64,000 bases of DNA from Nocardioides marmorisolisilvae (GTDB lineage: Bacteria > Actinomycetota > Actinomycetes > Propionibacteriales > Nocardioidaceae): NCBI RefSeq assembly GCF_031656915.1, contig NZ_CP134227.1:1550001-1614000 (forward strand), in the 5' to 3' direction. This document shows positions 17,914 through 25,900 of the stretch, one piece after another. Each line of letters opens with the position of its first letter. The first letter of the stretch is position 1. The position numbers and the translations under genes were made by a program. A model generated the notes under the pieces. It was not told where the DNA came from and ran no database searches. It saw nothing but the letters and a program-made list of their open reading frames with translations.

Positions 17914-17932
17914 TGAGGTCAGCCTTACCTAA
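17914..17932 (+). promoter_or_regulatory. DtxR/IdeR iron box upstream of efeU
   Basis: TGAGGTCAGCCTTACCTAA agrees at 17 of 19 positions with the DtxR/IdeR consensus TWAGGTWAGSCTWACCTWA. It sits 15 bp before the efeU GTG start, where iron-loaded repressor would block transcription. The match is seen directly; binding is inferred from the known consensus. Confidence 0.8.
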
Positions 17933-17947
17933 CCTCCGGAGCAGACC

Positions 17948-19528
17948 GTGCTGCCGACCTTCGTCATCGGACTTCGAGAGGGCCTCGAAGCGGCCCTGAT
18001 CGTGGGCATCATCGCGGCGTTCCTGCGTCGGCAGCGCCGCGGCGACCTGCTCCGTCAGATGGCCGGCGGCGTCACGCTCGCGGTCCTGGTGTGCATCGGC
18101 GTCGGCGTCGCCCTCGAGGCCTTCTCCCGCGACCTGCCCCAGCAGCAGCAGGAGGGCCTGGAGACCGTCATCGGCCTGCTGGCCGTCGCCATGGTCACCT
18201 ACATGGTGGCGTGGATGAAGGAGCACTCCCGCGGTCTCAAGCACCAGCTCGAGGGTGCCGCGGCCGAGGCGATGGCCGGCGGCGGCTCGCGGGCGGGGCG
18301 GGCCATGGTGTTCATGGCCTTCCTCGCCGTGCTGCGCGAGGGATTCGAGACGGTCGTCTTCCTGCTCGCCGCCTTCAACGAGTCCGGCGCCGGTGCCGCG
18401 GCGCTGGTCGGCGCAGTCCTGGGCATCGCGGTGGCGATCGCGCTCGGCTACGGCATCTACCGCGGCGGCGTGCGGATCAACCTCTCGAAGTTCTTCCGAG
18501 CCACCGGCCTGGTGCTGGTCCTCGTGGCCGCCGGGCTCGTGGTCAGCGCGCTCCACACCGCCCACGAGGCCGGCTGGCTCGATGTCGGCCAGCAGCAGGT
18601 GCTGGACCTCTCCTGGCTGGTGCAGCCGGGGTCGGTGCTCTCCTCCTTGCTGACCGGCATGCTCGGCATCCAACCGCACCCCGCCCTGATCGAGGTGGTG
18701 GGCTGGCTGGTGTACCTCGTCCCGGTCGGTGTCTTCGTGACCTGGCCCCAGCACCGCCCAGTGCCGCTGCGGGGCCTGGCCCGCGGGTTCACGGCGGGAG
18801 CGGTCCTCGCGCTCGCGTCCGGCACCGTCGTCGCCGTGCTCGCACCGTCCGCACCGACGAGCCGACCGACCACGACGGACAAGACGATCAGCGCTCGGGT
18901 GCTGGCGGTCGAGGCGGACTCCGCAACCGTGCGCACCCAGGACCTGTTCCCGCTGACCGGCCGGGACCGGGGTCCGCGCGCGCTCCACCTGACGCACACC
19001 GGGGCGACGACCATGTCCGGGGTCGCGGCGCAGACCTACCAGGTGCGACTGTTCGGTCGTGGGAGCGGCCCCGCGACACTGACCACACGGGCGGCTGCGG
19101 CACTGAACGGCGGCCGCCTCCCGGTCGGCGTGCTGCCGGGCTCCCACCACTCGATCGCCGCGAGGTACCGCACGACCAGGGTCCTCGACGTCTCCATCGA
19201 ACCGCGCACCCGGCGCGTGCTGGACGTGCACTGGTCGGCTACCGAGCACGTCGAGGTACCTGGCCCCGCCGGCGACACCCTCACCCTGGGCCGACCGCTG
19301 CGCAAGGCCGCAGCCTCCCTGTCGACGAGCGCCCGCGACGCTGCCACCGCTGCCGCGAAGGACGACCTGGCGACCCTGGATCGCCACCGGCACATGACCT
19401 CCCTGGGCTGGCTGCTGGGCAGCCTCGGCGTGGCCGGATCGATCGGCGCGGCGCTGGTGCAGCGCCGGCGGCGGGCCGGCGCGACCGTCCCCGCGATGGA
19501 ACCGACCCCGGAACCGAGTCGTGGATGA
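17948..19528 (+). CDS. efeU: EfeU ferrous iron permease with C-terminal extension
   Basis: FTR1-type high-affinity iron permease of the EfeUOB system. Two REGxE iron-binding motifs are present, REGLE at residues 10-14 and REGFE at 130-134, each in a membrane helix; helix 7 ends near 268. The protein is 526 residues against roughly 280 for ordinary EfeU: after a further helix at ~281-299 there is a ~185-residue Thr/Val-rich, probably extracytoplasmic segment, a last helix at ~486-503 and a basic tail. The extension is unrecognised. GTG start 15 bp after a DtxR-type box. efeO follows after 55 bp containing a second box. Confidence 0.92.
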   Translation: MLPTFVIGLREGLEAALIVGIIAAFLRRQRRGDLLRQMAGGVTLAVLVCIGVGVALEAFSRDLPQQQQEGLETVIGLLAVAMVTYMVAWMKEHSRGLKHQLEGAAAEAMAGGGSRAGRAMVFMAFLAVLREGFETVVFLLAAFNESGAGAAALVGAVLGIAVAIALGYGIYRGGVRINLSKFFRATGLVLVLVAAGLVVSALHTAHEAGWLDVGQQQVLDLSWLVQPGSVLSSLLTGMLGIQPHPALIEVVGWLVYLVPVGVFVTWPQHRPVPLRGLARGFTAGAVLALASGTVVAVLAPSAPTSRPTTTDKTISARVLAVEADSATVRTQDLFPLTGRDRGPRALHLTHTGATTMSGVAAQTYQVRLFGRGSGPATLTTRAAAALNGGRLPVGVLPGSHHSIAARYRTTRVLDVSIEPRTRRVLDVHWSATEHVEVPGPAGDTLTLGRPLRKAAASLSTSARDAATAAAKDDLATLDRHRHMTSLGWLLGSLGVAGSIGAALVQRRRRAGATVPAMEPTPEPSRG

Positions 19529-19544
19529 GGTTAGGCTAACCTAA
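19526..19544 (+). promoter_or_regulatory. DtxR/IdeR iron box upstream of efeO
   Basis: TGAGGTTAGGCTAACCTAA matches 18 of 19 consensus positions and is an almost perfect palindrome. Its first three bases are the efeU stop codon. It indicates a second iron-controlled promoter so that efeO and efeB can be expressed independently of efeU. Confidence 0.85.
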
Positions 19545-19583
19545 CTTCCATTCGTCGAAACCTGCTCGCTGATGGAGATCCCC

Positions 19584-20756
19584 ATGCGCCCTGCCACGAC
19601 CCACGCCGTCGGGACCGGACTGCTCGCCTTCGCGCTCCTGCCCGTGCTCGCCGGCTGCGGCTCCGGCGACCCTGCTCGAACGGCGGACCCCTCGGGCGGC
19701 AGCGCCCACCACGCCACCGTGACGATCACCAGTGCACACGGATGCAGCCTCGACCGGACCACGCTCGGGGCAGGCGGGATCACCTTCTCGGTGAAGAACG
19801 TCGACGCCACCGCGGTCTCCGAGGTCGAGCTGCTCAGTGGCCAGCGGATCGTCGGCGAGAAGGAGAACCTGCCGCCCGGCTTCGGCGGCACCTTCTCGGT
19901 CAACGCCGACGCCGGCAACTACACGCTCTACTGCCCCGGCGCCACCCCCGAGCGGCAGGCCGTGACGGTCACCGGCACCGCCGCGACCACCGACGAGAGC
20001 ACCGCGACCCTGCTCCGCAAGGCCACCAGGGGCTACTCGACGTACGTCAGCACACAAGTGGGCTACCTCCTCCAGGGCGTGCGCAAGCTCGACCGTGCGC
20101 TGCACGGCGGCAACCTCCGCGCGGCCCAGGTCGCCTATGCGCAGGCCCGGCCCTTCTACGAGAAGATCGAGCCCGTCGCGGAGTCGTTCACGGTCGGCCG
20201 GAACAACCTGGACGCCGACATCGACGCCCGGGCCAACGACGTGCCGGCGAGCCGCTTCATGGGCTTCCATCGGATCGAGAAGGGCCTCTTCGCGGACAAG
20301 AGCCTCGACGGCCTGGCCCCCTTCGGCGACGGCCTGGTCCGCAACGTGAAGAAGCTGCAGAAGCTGACCGCCGGGCTCAGGTATCAGCCGACCGAGCTCG
20401 CCAACGGCGCCCAGGAGCTCCTCGACGAGGTCGCGGCCACCAAGGTCACCGGCGAGGAGGAGCGCTACTCCCACATCGACCTGCTCGACGTCGCCAACAA
20501 CGTCGAGGGCGCCGAGCAGGCCTTCGCCCAGCTCACGCCGGTCATGAAGGAGGTGGACGGGGACCTGACCGAGCAGATCGAGCACCGCTTCGCGGCATTG
20601 GACAAGCTCGTCGAGAGCTACCGCGACGCGAACGAGCCGTCGGGCTACCGGCTCTACACGACGCTCGACCCGTCGGACAAGCGTCAGCTCGCCGCCGCGG
20701 TCAAGGCGGTGCAGGAGCCGCTGTCGCGAGTGGCAGCCACGGTGGCCACCGCCTGA
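19584..20756 (+). CDS. efeO: EfeO iron-binding lipoprotein (cupredoxin + imelysin M75)
   Basis: Periplasm-side partner that hands iron to EfeU. From ATG 19584 the protein has 390 residues: signal peptide with lipobox LAGC (Cys25), a cupredoxin-like domain (residues ~45-130, with a Cys at 54 and TLYCPG at ~114-119), then the M75 imelysin-like domain whose metal motif GFHRIEKG (His229, Glu232) is intact. GGAG lies 6-8 bases before this ATG; the ATG at 19572 contains that ribosome site and is unlikely. Stop overlaps the efeB start by one base. Confidence 0.94.
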   Translation: MRPATTHAVGTGLLAFALLPVLAGCGSGDPARTADPSGGSAHHATVTITSAHGCSLDRTTLGAGGITFSVKNVDATAVSEVELLSGQRIVGEKENLPPGFGGTFSVNADAGNYTLYCPGATPERQAVTVTGTAATTDESTATLLRKATRGYSTYVSTQVGYLLQGVRKLDRALHGGNLRAAQVAYAQARPFYEKIEPVAESFTVGRNNLDADIDARANDVPASRFMGFHRIEKGLFADKSLDGLAPFGDGLVRNVKKLQKLTAGLRYQPTELANGAQELLDEVAATKVTGEEERYSHIDLLDVANNVEGAEQAFAQLTPVMKEVDGDLTEQIEHRFAALDKLVESYRDANEPSGYRLYTTLDPSDKRQLAAAVKAVQEPLSRVAATVATA

Positions 20757-22036
20757 TGGACGGCTCCGGGACGAGCGACATCTCGGCGCACCCCTCGCCG
20801 CGCGGGGCCGGCCGTCGAGCCTTCCTCGGCGGTGCGCTCGGCGCTGCCGGCCTGGCGGTGGGAGGGGCCACCGGCTTCGGCATCGGCCGCGACAGCCAGC
20901 CCTCGCGCGCGGCCAGCGCGACCCTGCCGTTCTACGGACGGCACCAGGCCGGCATCTCCACCGCGACCCAGGACCGGCTGGCCTTCGCCGCGTTCGACGT
21001 GACGACCGGCGACCGGATGGAGCTGGCCCGGATGCTCGGCACCTGGGCGGCCGCCGCGGAAAGGCTGACCCGCGGCGAGCAGATCGGCCCGGTCGAGACC
21101 CACCCCCAGGCCCCGCCGGTCGACACCGGCGAGGCCGTCGGGCTGTCCGCGTCGCGACTGACCGTCACCGTCGGGTTCGGGCCGAGCCTGTTCGACGATC
21201 GGTTCGGGCTCGCCGACCGGCGGCCCGCCGTACTCAGCGACCTGCCGGCGCTGCCCGGCGACAGTCTGCGCAGGGAGATCAGCGGTGGCGACCTCGCAGT
21301 CCAGGCCTGTGCCGACGACCCCCAGGTGGCCTTCCACGTGATCCGCAATTTCGCCCGACTGGCCCGCGGTACGGCGGTGATGCGCTGGTCGCAGCTGGGC
21401 TTCGGCAAGACCGCCTCCACCTCGTCGGCCCAGGCGACACCGCGCAACCTGATGGGATTCAAGGACGGCACCCGCAACATCAAGGAGCAGGACCACCACG
21501 ACTTCGAGAGGTTCGTCTGGGTCGGCGACGAGACCGACCAGGATTGGATGAGGGGCGGCAGCTACCTGGTCACCCGCCGGATCAGGATGCTCATCGAGTC
21601 CTGGGACACCGACTTCCTCGCCGACCAGGAGAACGTCTTCGGCCGGGTCAAGGACACCGGCGCCCCTCTCACCGGGACCCACGAGTTCGACACTCCGGAC
21701 CTGTCGGCACGCGACGGCCACGGCAACCCCGTCATCCCGCTCAACGCCCACATCCGGCTGGCCGCGCACGAGACGAACGGCGGCACCCGGCTGCTCCGCC
21801 GCGGCTACTCCTACACCGACGGCATCGACCCGGTCACCGGGTACCTCGACGCCGGCCTGTTCTTCATCACCTTCCAGAAGGATCCGGACCAGTTCGTCCG
21901 GATCCAGCGCAAGCTCGGCAGCCGGGACCTGCTCAACGAGTACATCCAGCACACCAGCTCGGCGGTGTTCGCCTGTCCTCCGGGGCTGTCCGGCCCCGGT
22001 GACTGGTGGGGAAGGACGCTCTTCGCCGAGACGTGA
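20756..22036 (+). CDS. efeB: EfeB DyP-type haem peroxidase, Tat-exported
   Basis: DyP-type peroxidase of the EfeUOB system, thought to oxidise ferrous iron or act on haem outside the membrane. 426 residues: twin-arginine signal (Arg20-Arg21 followed by AFLGGALGAAGLAVGG), the GxxDG motif in NLMGFKDGTRN, and the haem-region HIRLAAHETNGGTRLLRRGY. The Tat signal implies export of the folded haem protein. ATG 20756 overlaps the efeO TGA (TGATG), giving tight coupling. Longer open frame upstream is a shadow of efeO. Confidence 0.95.
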   Translation: MDGSGTSDISAHPSPRGAGRRAFLGGALGAAGLAVGGATGFGIGRDSQPSRAASATLPFYGRHQAGISTATQDRLAFAAFDVTTGDRMELARMLGTWAAAAERLTRGEQIGPVETHPQAPPVDTGEAVGLSASRLTVTVGFGPSLFDDRFGLADRRPAVLSDLPALPGDSLRREISGGDLAVQACADDPQVAFHVIRNFARLARGTAVMRWSQLGFGKTASTSSAQATPRNLMGFKDGTRNIKEQDHHDFERFVWVGDETDQDWMRGGSYLVTRRIRMLIESWDTDFLADQENVFGRVKDTGAPLTGTHEFDTPDLSARDGHGNPVIPLNAHIRLAAHETNGGTRLLRRGYSYTDGIDPVTGYLDAGLFFITFQKDPDQFVRIQRKLGSRDLLNEYIQHTSSAVFACPPGLSGPGDWWGRTLFAET

Positions 22037-22051
22037 GCGATGCGAGACGGC

Positions 22052-22786
22052 TCAGCGGGCAGCCGGCCGCGCCCAGGGGCCGAGTCGCGGCAGCGCACCG
22101 CTGCCGCAGGCGACACCCTCACCGGCACCCCGACCGGTCAACCACCAGCCGAGTGCGGCGGCCGAGCCGGTGACGACCGGGCCACCCGTGGCCCCGACCT
22201 GCCAGTCCCGGCCGAGGTCGGTGGCCCTGACGAGGAACGGGCCGTCGACGGCGTGGTCGGCGGACACGCGGTCGAGAAGCTCGGCGCAGAAGTCCGCCGG
22301 CCACGCCGCGCAGGTGTAGCCGGCATCGAGATCGGCGTGGTGGATCTCCACCTCGCGGCGGCGCGTCACCGGCAGCTCGGCGACCGAGAAGGTCGGTCCG
22401 CCGGGAACCCGTGGAACCGAGCCGCTGCGGGCCGTCGGCGGAAGCTCGGCGTACGCCGTCGCGAAGCGGGTGCAGGCGGCGACCAGCCGGGCGCGCAGCT
22501 CCACGGGAGCCGCGCCGGCGAGCTCCTCGATGTCGGCGTCACGCTTCTCGCCGGAGTCGTAGACCGCCACCCCGGCGTCACGGACCAGCCCGTGCAGGGC
22601 ACGGTTGAAGCCCTCGGCGTTCAGGGCCAGGTGGGCGACCACGTGGGCCCGGGTCCAGCCCGGGAGCAACGACGGCTCGGCCAGCTGGGGAACGGTCAGT
22701 GCGGAGACGGTGTCGAGCAGCGCTCTGGTGCTCGTGGCGAGAGGGGTGTGGCCGGTCTCCCCGGCCACGTCGGATGCAGCGGTCAC
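22052..22786 (-). CDS. Maleylpyruvate isomerase family mycothiol-dependent protein
   Basis: 244-residue member of the MDMPI family (DinB-like four-helix N-terminal domain plus MDMPI C-terminal domain). The N-half has LLPGWTRAHVVAHLALNAEG and VEIHHADLDAGY, whose His residues form the metal site; mycothiol would be the cofactor. This family covers maleylpyruvate isomerase and many mycothiol S-transferases of unknown substrate, and no gentisate-pathway genes lie nearby, so the specific reaction is open. It converges on efeB with 15 bp between stops. Confidence 0.85.
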   Translation of the reverse strand: MTAASDVAGETGHTPLATSTRALLDTVSALTVPQLAEPSLLPGWTRAHVVAHLALNAEGFNRALHGLVRDAGVAVYDSGEKRDADIEELAGAAPVELRARLVAACTRFATAYAELPPTARSGSVPRVPGGPTFSVAELPVTRRREVEIHHADLDAGYTCAAWPADFCAELLDRVSADHAVDGPFLVRATDLGRDWQVGATGGPVVTGSAAALGWWLTGRGAGEGVACGSGALPRLGPWARPAAR

Positions 22787-22857
22787 GTCCAGACACTATG
22801 CCCACCCCGGCAGCGGTTGACACCCCCGCCGATGCTCGTACCCGGCGCGACGCGGGG

Positions 22858-24069
22858 TCAGCGACCCAGCTGGAACCAGGTGCTGCGCAGCCGGTAGACC
22901 GACTGCAGGTCGGTGCCGCTGATCCGCGCACTGCCCTTGCTCCCGCGCAGGGTGATCGCCCAGACCCGGCCCTGCCACTGTCCGCCTCCTTCACGCTGGG
23001 TCACCGTGACCCGACGGAGCGTGCCGATCGACGGGTACCGTCGCTCGAGCGGCGCCGCCGAGACCCTGACCGACCACGTGTGCACGCCGTTGCCGGAGAA
23101 GCCGTCGTACGGGTCCTGCTGGTGTGGCAGGTAGGGCTGGGAGCCGGCGGAGGTCCAGCCGCCCGAGGAGGCGCTGAACTGGGTGAACGCCGGCTGGCCG
23201 TGCCAGCTCAGGTATCTGCCCGCGGTGTCGCGCACTGCGGCGTTGGTCGTCGAGTACTCGCTGGCGACCCCGCCATAGACCTGGCACGCAGTCGTGTCGC
23301 AGATCTGATACCAGCTGTTGAGGTTGGCGGCCCGCTCGAACAGCGCGTAGGTGCGGGCTGCCACGGCCTGGGCCTTCAGTGCTGCCGGCCTCCACGAGGC
23401 CGGCATCTCCGCGGCGACCACGCCCTGCACGTAGTCGTCGATCGGCAGCACGTTGACGGTGTCGCTGACTGCTCCGGCAGGGGCGGCGGACGCACCGCGC
23501 AGGGTCCCGCGCAGGACCTTCGGGCCCGACGGGGTGACCAGCGTCAGCAGGTGGGCCGGTGAGCTGAACTCCCCGTCGCCGACCAGGCGCCACCGACCGT
23601 TGGGGAGCCGCCAGGTGTGCCAGCCGGTGGAGTTGTGGAACTGGACCCAGGTACGCCGCTGGCTGATCTTCAGCCGCCACTTCTTGACGCCGGTGCGCGT
23701 CGGCAGCCGGTAGACCGTGCCGGTCCCCCGGTCCTTGACCCGCAGGCCCGGCCGGACCCTGACCTGCACGTCGCGGGTGGTGTCGGAGGTGATCAGCACC
23801 GCGATGTTGCCGCTGTAGGTCGAGAATCGGGTGCCCGGGTAGTAGAACTTCACGATCTTGCGATAGCCGAGTCCCTGCAGCGCCGCGCCCTGGGCGCCGT
23901 ACTGCGACATCCCGTGACCGTGGCCGAAGCCGTGCCCGTTGATGGTGAACCTGCCGGACGCCGGCACCTTGAACGTCTGGTCGACCGAGACGGCGCCCGC
24001 CGGTGGCGCGGCCAGCACGAGCAGCAGGGGCGCAGCGAGCAGCGCGCGGAAGGGGCGAGGAAGATGCAT
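22858..24069 (-). CDS. SpoIID/LytB domain exported protein
   Basis: Secreted cell-wall protein of about 403 residues from ATG 24069 (signal peptide MHLPRPFRALLAAPLLLVLA). The N-terminal GHGFGHGHGMSQYGAQG segment and the central DYVQGVVAAEMPASW followed by LKAQAVAARTYAL are the SpoIID/LytB signature; the family includes lytic transglycosylases acting on denuded glycan. A Cys pair (ICDTTACQVYGG) and the SGGWTSAG motif follow. An in-frame ATG at 24117 would precede the signal peptide by 16 residues and is less likely. Upstream is an AT-rich promoter stretch with an MtrA-like direct repeat. Confidence 0.9.
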   Translation of the reverse strand: MHLPRPFRALLAAPLLLVLAAPPAGAVSVDQTFKVPASGRFTINGHGFGHGHGMSQYGAQGAALQGLGYRKIVKFYYPGTRFSTYSGNIAVLITSDTTRDVQVRVRPGLRVKDRGTGTVYRLPTRTGVKKWRLKISQRRTWVQFHNSTGWHTWRLPNGRWRLVGDGEFSSPAHLLTLVTPSGPKVLRGTLRGASAAPAGAVSDTVNVLPIDDYVQGVVAAEMPASWRPAALKAQAVAARTYALFERAANLNSWYQICDTTACQVYGGVASEYSTTNAAVRDTAGRYLSWHGQPAFTQFSASSGGWTSAGSQPYLPHQQDPYDGFSGNGVHTWSVRVSAAPLERRYPSIGTLRRVTVTQREGGGQWQGRVWAITLRGSKGSARISGTDLQSVYRLRSTWFQLGR

Positions 24070-24112
24070 GTGTGAGTTCCGGGATCCATGGGTCAGAAGT
24101 GACGAATGAGCC

Positions 24113-24127
24113 GTCACGATATGTCAC
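24113..24127. promoter_or_regulatory. MtrA-like tandem GTCAC repeat upstream of SpoIID gene
   Basis: GTCAC-GATAT-GTCAC gives two direct repeats at 10-bp spacing, 44-58 bp before the SpoIID-type gene start. MtrA, which controls cell-wall hydrolases in actinobacteria, binds tandem GTnAC repeats with about this spacing. The region 24118-24200 is markedly AT-rich for this genome, as expected for a promoter. Confidence 0.35.
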
Positions 24128-24225
24128 CGGAAGCGAATTGAGAATGCGTGAACAAATACCGCTGAATAACTACAAGAATGTAATTCGAGCAGCTGCCGCG
24201 AATGCGGCCCAGCAGCCAGGGTCAG

Positions 24226-24240
24226 CCTCAAATCACCGAT
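24226..24240 (+). repeat. IS left terminal inverted repeat
   Basis: CCTCAAATCACCGAT, perfect complement of the right end at 25885-25899; begins with CC as usual for IS1380-family ends. Confidence 0.93.
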
Positions 24241-24270
24241 TCGTACGGCGTTGGTCGGTGCGGCTGAGCG

Positions 24271-24344
24271 AAGAGGGTGCTCCTGACCTGCACGATCATG
24301 GTTACCACGCCTTGATCAGAGCAGTTTCAAAGGAGCACCCTCTT
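24271..24344 (+). promoter_or_regulatory. Inverted repeat sequestering the transposase ribosome site
   Basis: AAGAGGGTGCTCCT at 24271-24284 is the exact complement of AGGAGCACCCTCTT at 24331-24344. The right arm contains the AGGAG ribosome site and the first bases of the TTG start. RNA entering from outside the element would fold and hide the site, whereas transcripts starting within the 46-nt loop would lack the left arm. Confidence 0.7.
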
Positions 24345-25740
24345 GGTGACGAAGTCTTGCACGCTCGACCGCATCCGGGTGACAGCCGATGATGAGAACG
24401 GCGTGTCCGACGCCGGACTCCTGATCGCGGCCACCCTGGGGGACCGGCTCGGGCTCGGTCCGTTGCTGCGTGAACACCTCACCGTCCCGGGCAGCGCTGG
24501 CGCGAACCCGGACCGGAAGTGCCTGACGTTGATCCATTCGCTCCTGGCGGGTGGGGACTGCATCGAGGACGTCAACGCCCTACGGGCCGGGTCCACTGGC
24601 GCGGTCCTGGGGCACAAGGTCGCCGCCTCCTCGACGGTCGGCACCTTCCTACGCTCGTTCGGGTTCGGCCACGCCCGCCAACTCGACGCCGTGACTCGGC
24701 GCCTGCTCGCCCGCGCCGTCACCGCCGGCGCACATCCCGGATTCAGCGAGTCGGTCACGGTCGACATCGACTCCACCCTCTGCGAGACCTACGGGTTGAA
24801 GAAGGACGGTGCTCGCGGCGTGATGCGCACCGGGCTGCGGGGCTATCACCCGCTGCTCGCCGTTATCGCGGGAACACCTGACATCGCCGGCGTCGTGGCA
24901 CACGCCCGGATGCGTCGGGGCCGGTCGAGCGACTCCACCAGCGCACCGGTGTTCATCAAGGAGACCATCAGCCGACTCCGCAGCGCGGGCGCGGCCGGTG
25001 AGATCGTGCTCCGCGCCGACTCGGGGTTCTACCTGTCCGATGTGGTCACCGCCTGCCGCAACAACGACGTGCGCTTCTCCATCACCGCTCGCATGATCGG
25101 CTCCGCTGTGAAGGACAAGATCGCAGCGATCGCCGAATCCGAGTGGACCCCGATCGACTACTTCCTGCCCGGAGCCGGGGTCGCGGAATTCACCTTCATC
25201 CCGTTCGCGAGCGGTCCCCGCGGCAAGCTGCTGGCCGAGCGCGGCGAAATCCATCCCGTCCGGCTGATCGTGCGTCGCACCCCACTCACCGACGCTCAAG
25301 CAATCAACCGCGGCCAGGACCCCGATCAACCAGCGCTGTTCCCGATCTACGACTACCACCCGATGATCACCGACCGAACCGGCGAGATCGTCGAGATCGA
25401 GGCCGACCACCGCCGCCACGCCGAGGTCGAGCTCACTATCCGCGACCTCAAGCACGACATGGCGATGAACCACTTCCCGACCAAGAGCTTCGGCGGGAAC
25501 GCAGCCTGGCTGATCCTCAACACCATCGCCCACAACCTCACCCGATGGGCAACCCGGCTCGGCCTGGCCACCGCACCGGTGATGACCAAGAAGATCCGCC
25601 GCCGGATCTACAACGTCACCGGCCGCCTGGTCCGCACCGGGCGACGACTTGTCCTGCGCCTACCCCGCCGATGGCCTTGGGCCGCACTGATCACCGCTGC
25701 CATCGAACGGCTACGCGCCCTACCAGCCGCCAGCGGCTGA
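24343..25740 (+). CDS. IS1380-family transposase
   Basis: 465-residue DDE transposase. Catalytic residues by alignment of motifs: Asp143 in VDIDSTLCE, Asp226 in LRADSGFYLSD, and the Glu in AEVELTIRDLKHD near residue 363. The N-terminal DNA-binding region is followed by GLRGYHPLLAV, typical of IS1380. The start is TTG 24343 or GTG 24346, both served by AAAGGAG at 24329-24335. No frameshift or stop interrupts it, so it is probably active. Confidence 0.95.
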   Translation: MVTKSCTLDRIRVTADDENGVSDAGLLIAATLGDRLGLGPLLREHLTVPGSAGANPDRKCLTLIHSLLAGGDCIEDVNALRAGSTGAVLGHKVAASSTVGTFLRSFGFGHARQLDAVTRRLLARAVTAGAHPGFSESVTVDIDSTLCETYGLKKDGARGVMRTGLRGYHPLLAVIAGTPDIAGVVAHARMRRGRSSDSTSAPVFIKETISRLRSAGAAGEIVLRADSGFYLSDVVTACRNNDVRFSITARMIGSAVKDKIAAIAESEWTPIDYFLPGAGVAEFTFIPFASGPRGKLLAERGEIHPVRLIVRRTPLTDAQAINRGQDPDQPALFPIYDYHPMITDRTGEIVEIEADHRRHAEVELTIRDLKHDMAMNHFPTKSFGGNAAWLILNTIAHNLTRWATRLGLATAPVMTKKIRRRIYNVTGRLVRTGRRLVLRLPRRWPWAALITAAIERLRALPAASG

Positions 25741-25884
25741 CCTCCCGCATCCCGCCCGCCACGACCCGAGGACCCAGGAGAAGCCGGACAGACCGGCAGG
25801 ACACTCCTGCCCTCCACCCGACCACCGACGTCAGAGGCTGGTCAGCAACCCCTCAACGGCCCGAGTGCGCCTAACCCGCCTCAG

Positions 25885-25899
25885 ATCGGTGATTTGAGG
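25885..25899 (-). repeat. IS right terminal inverted repeat
   Basis: ATCGGTGATTTGAGG; pairs perfectly with 24226-24240 and is followed directly by the GTCAG target duplication. Confidence 0.93.
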
Positions 25900-25900
25900 G

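Noticed and set aside
15968-19393. Minus-strand open frame of 1141 codons
   Set aside because: Antisense to the carboxylase alpha subunit and efeU, both with complete motifs; composition is Arg/Asp/Gly/His low complexity typical of antisense frames at high GC.
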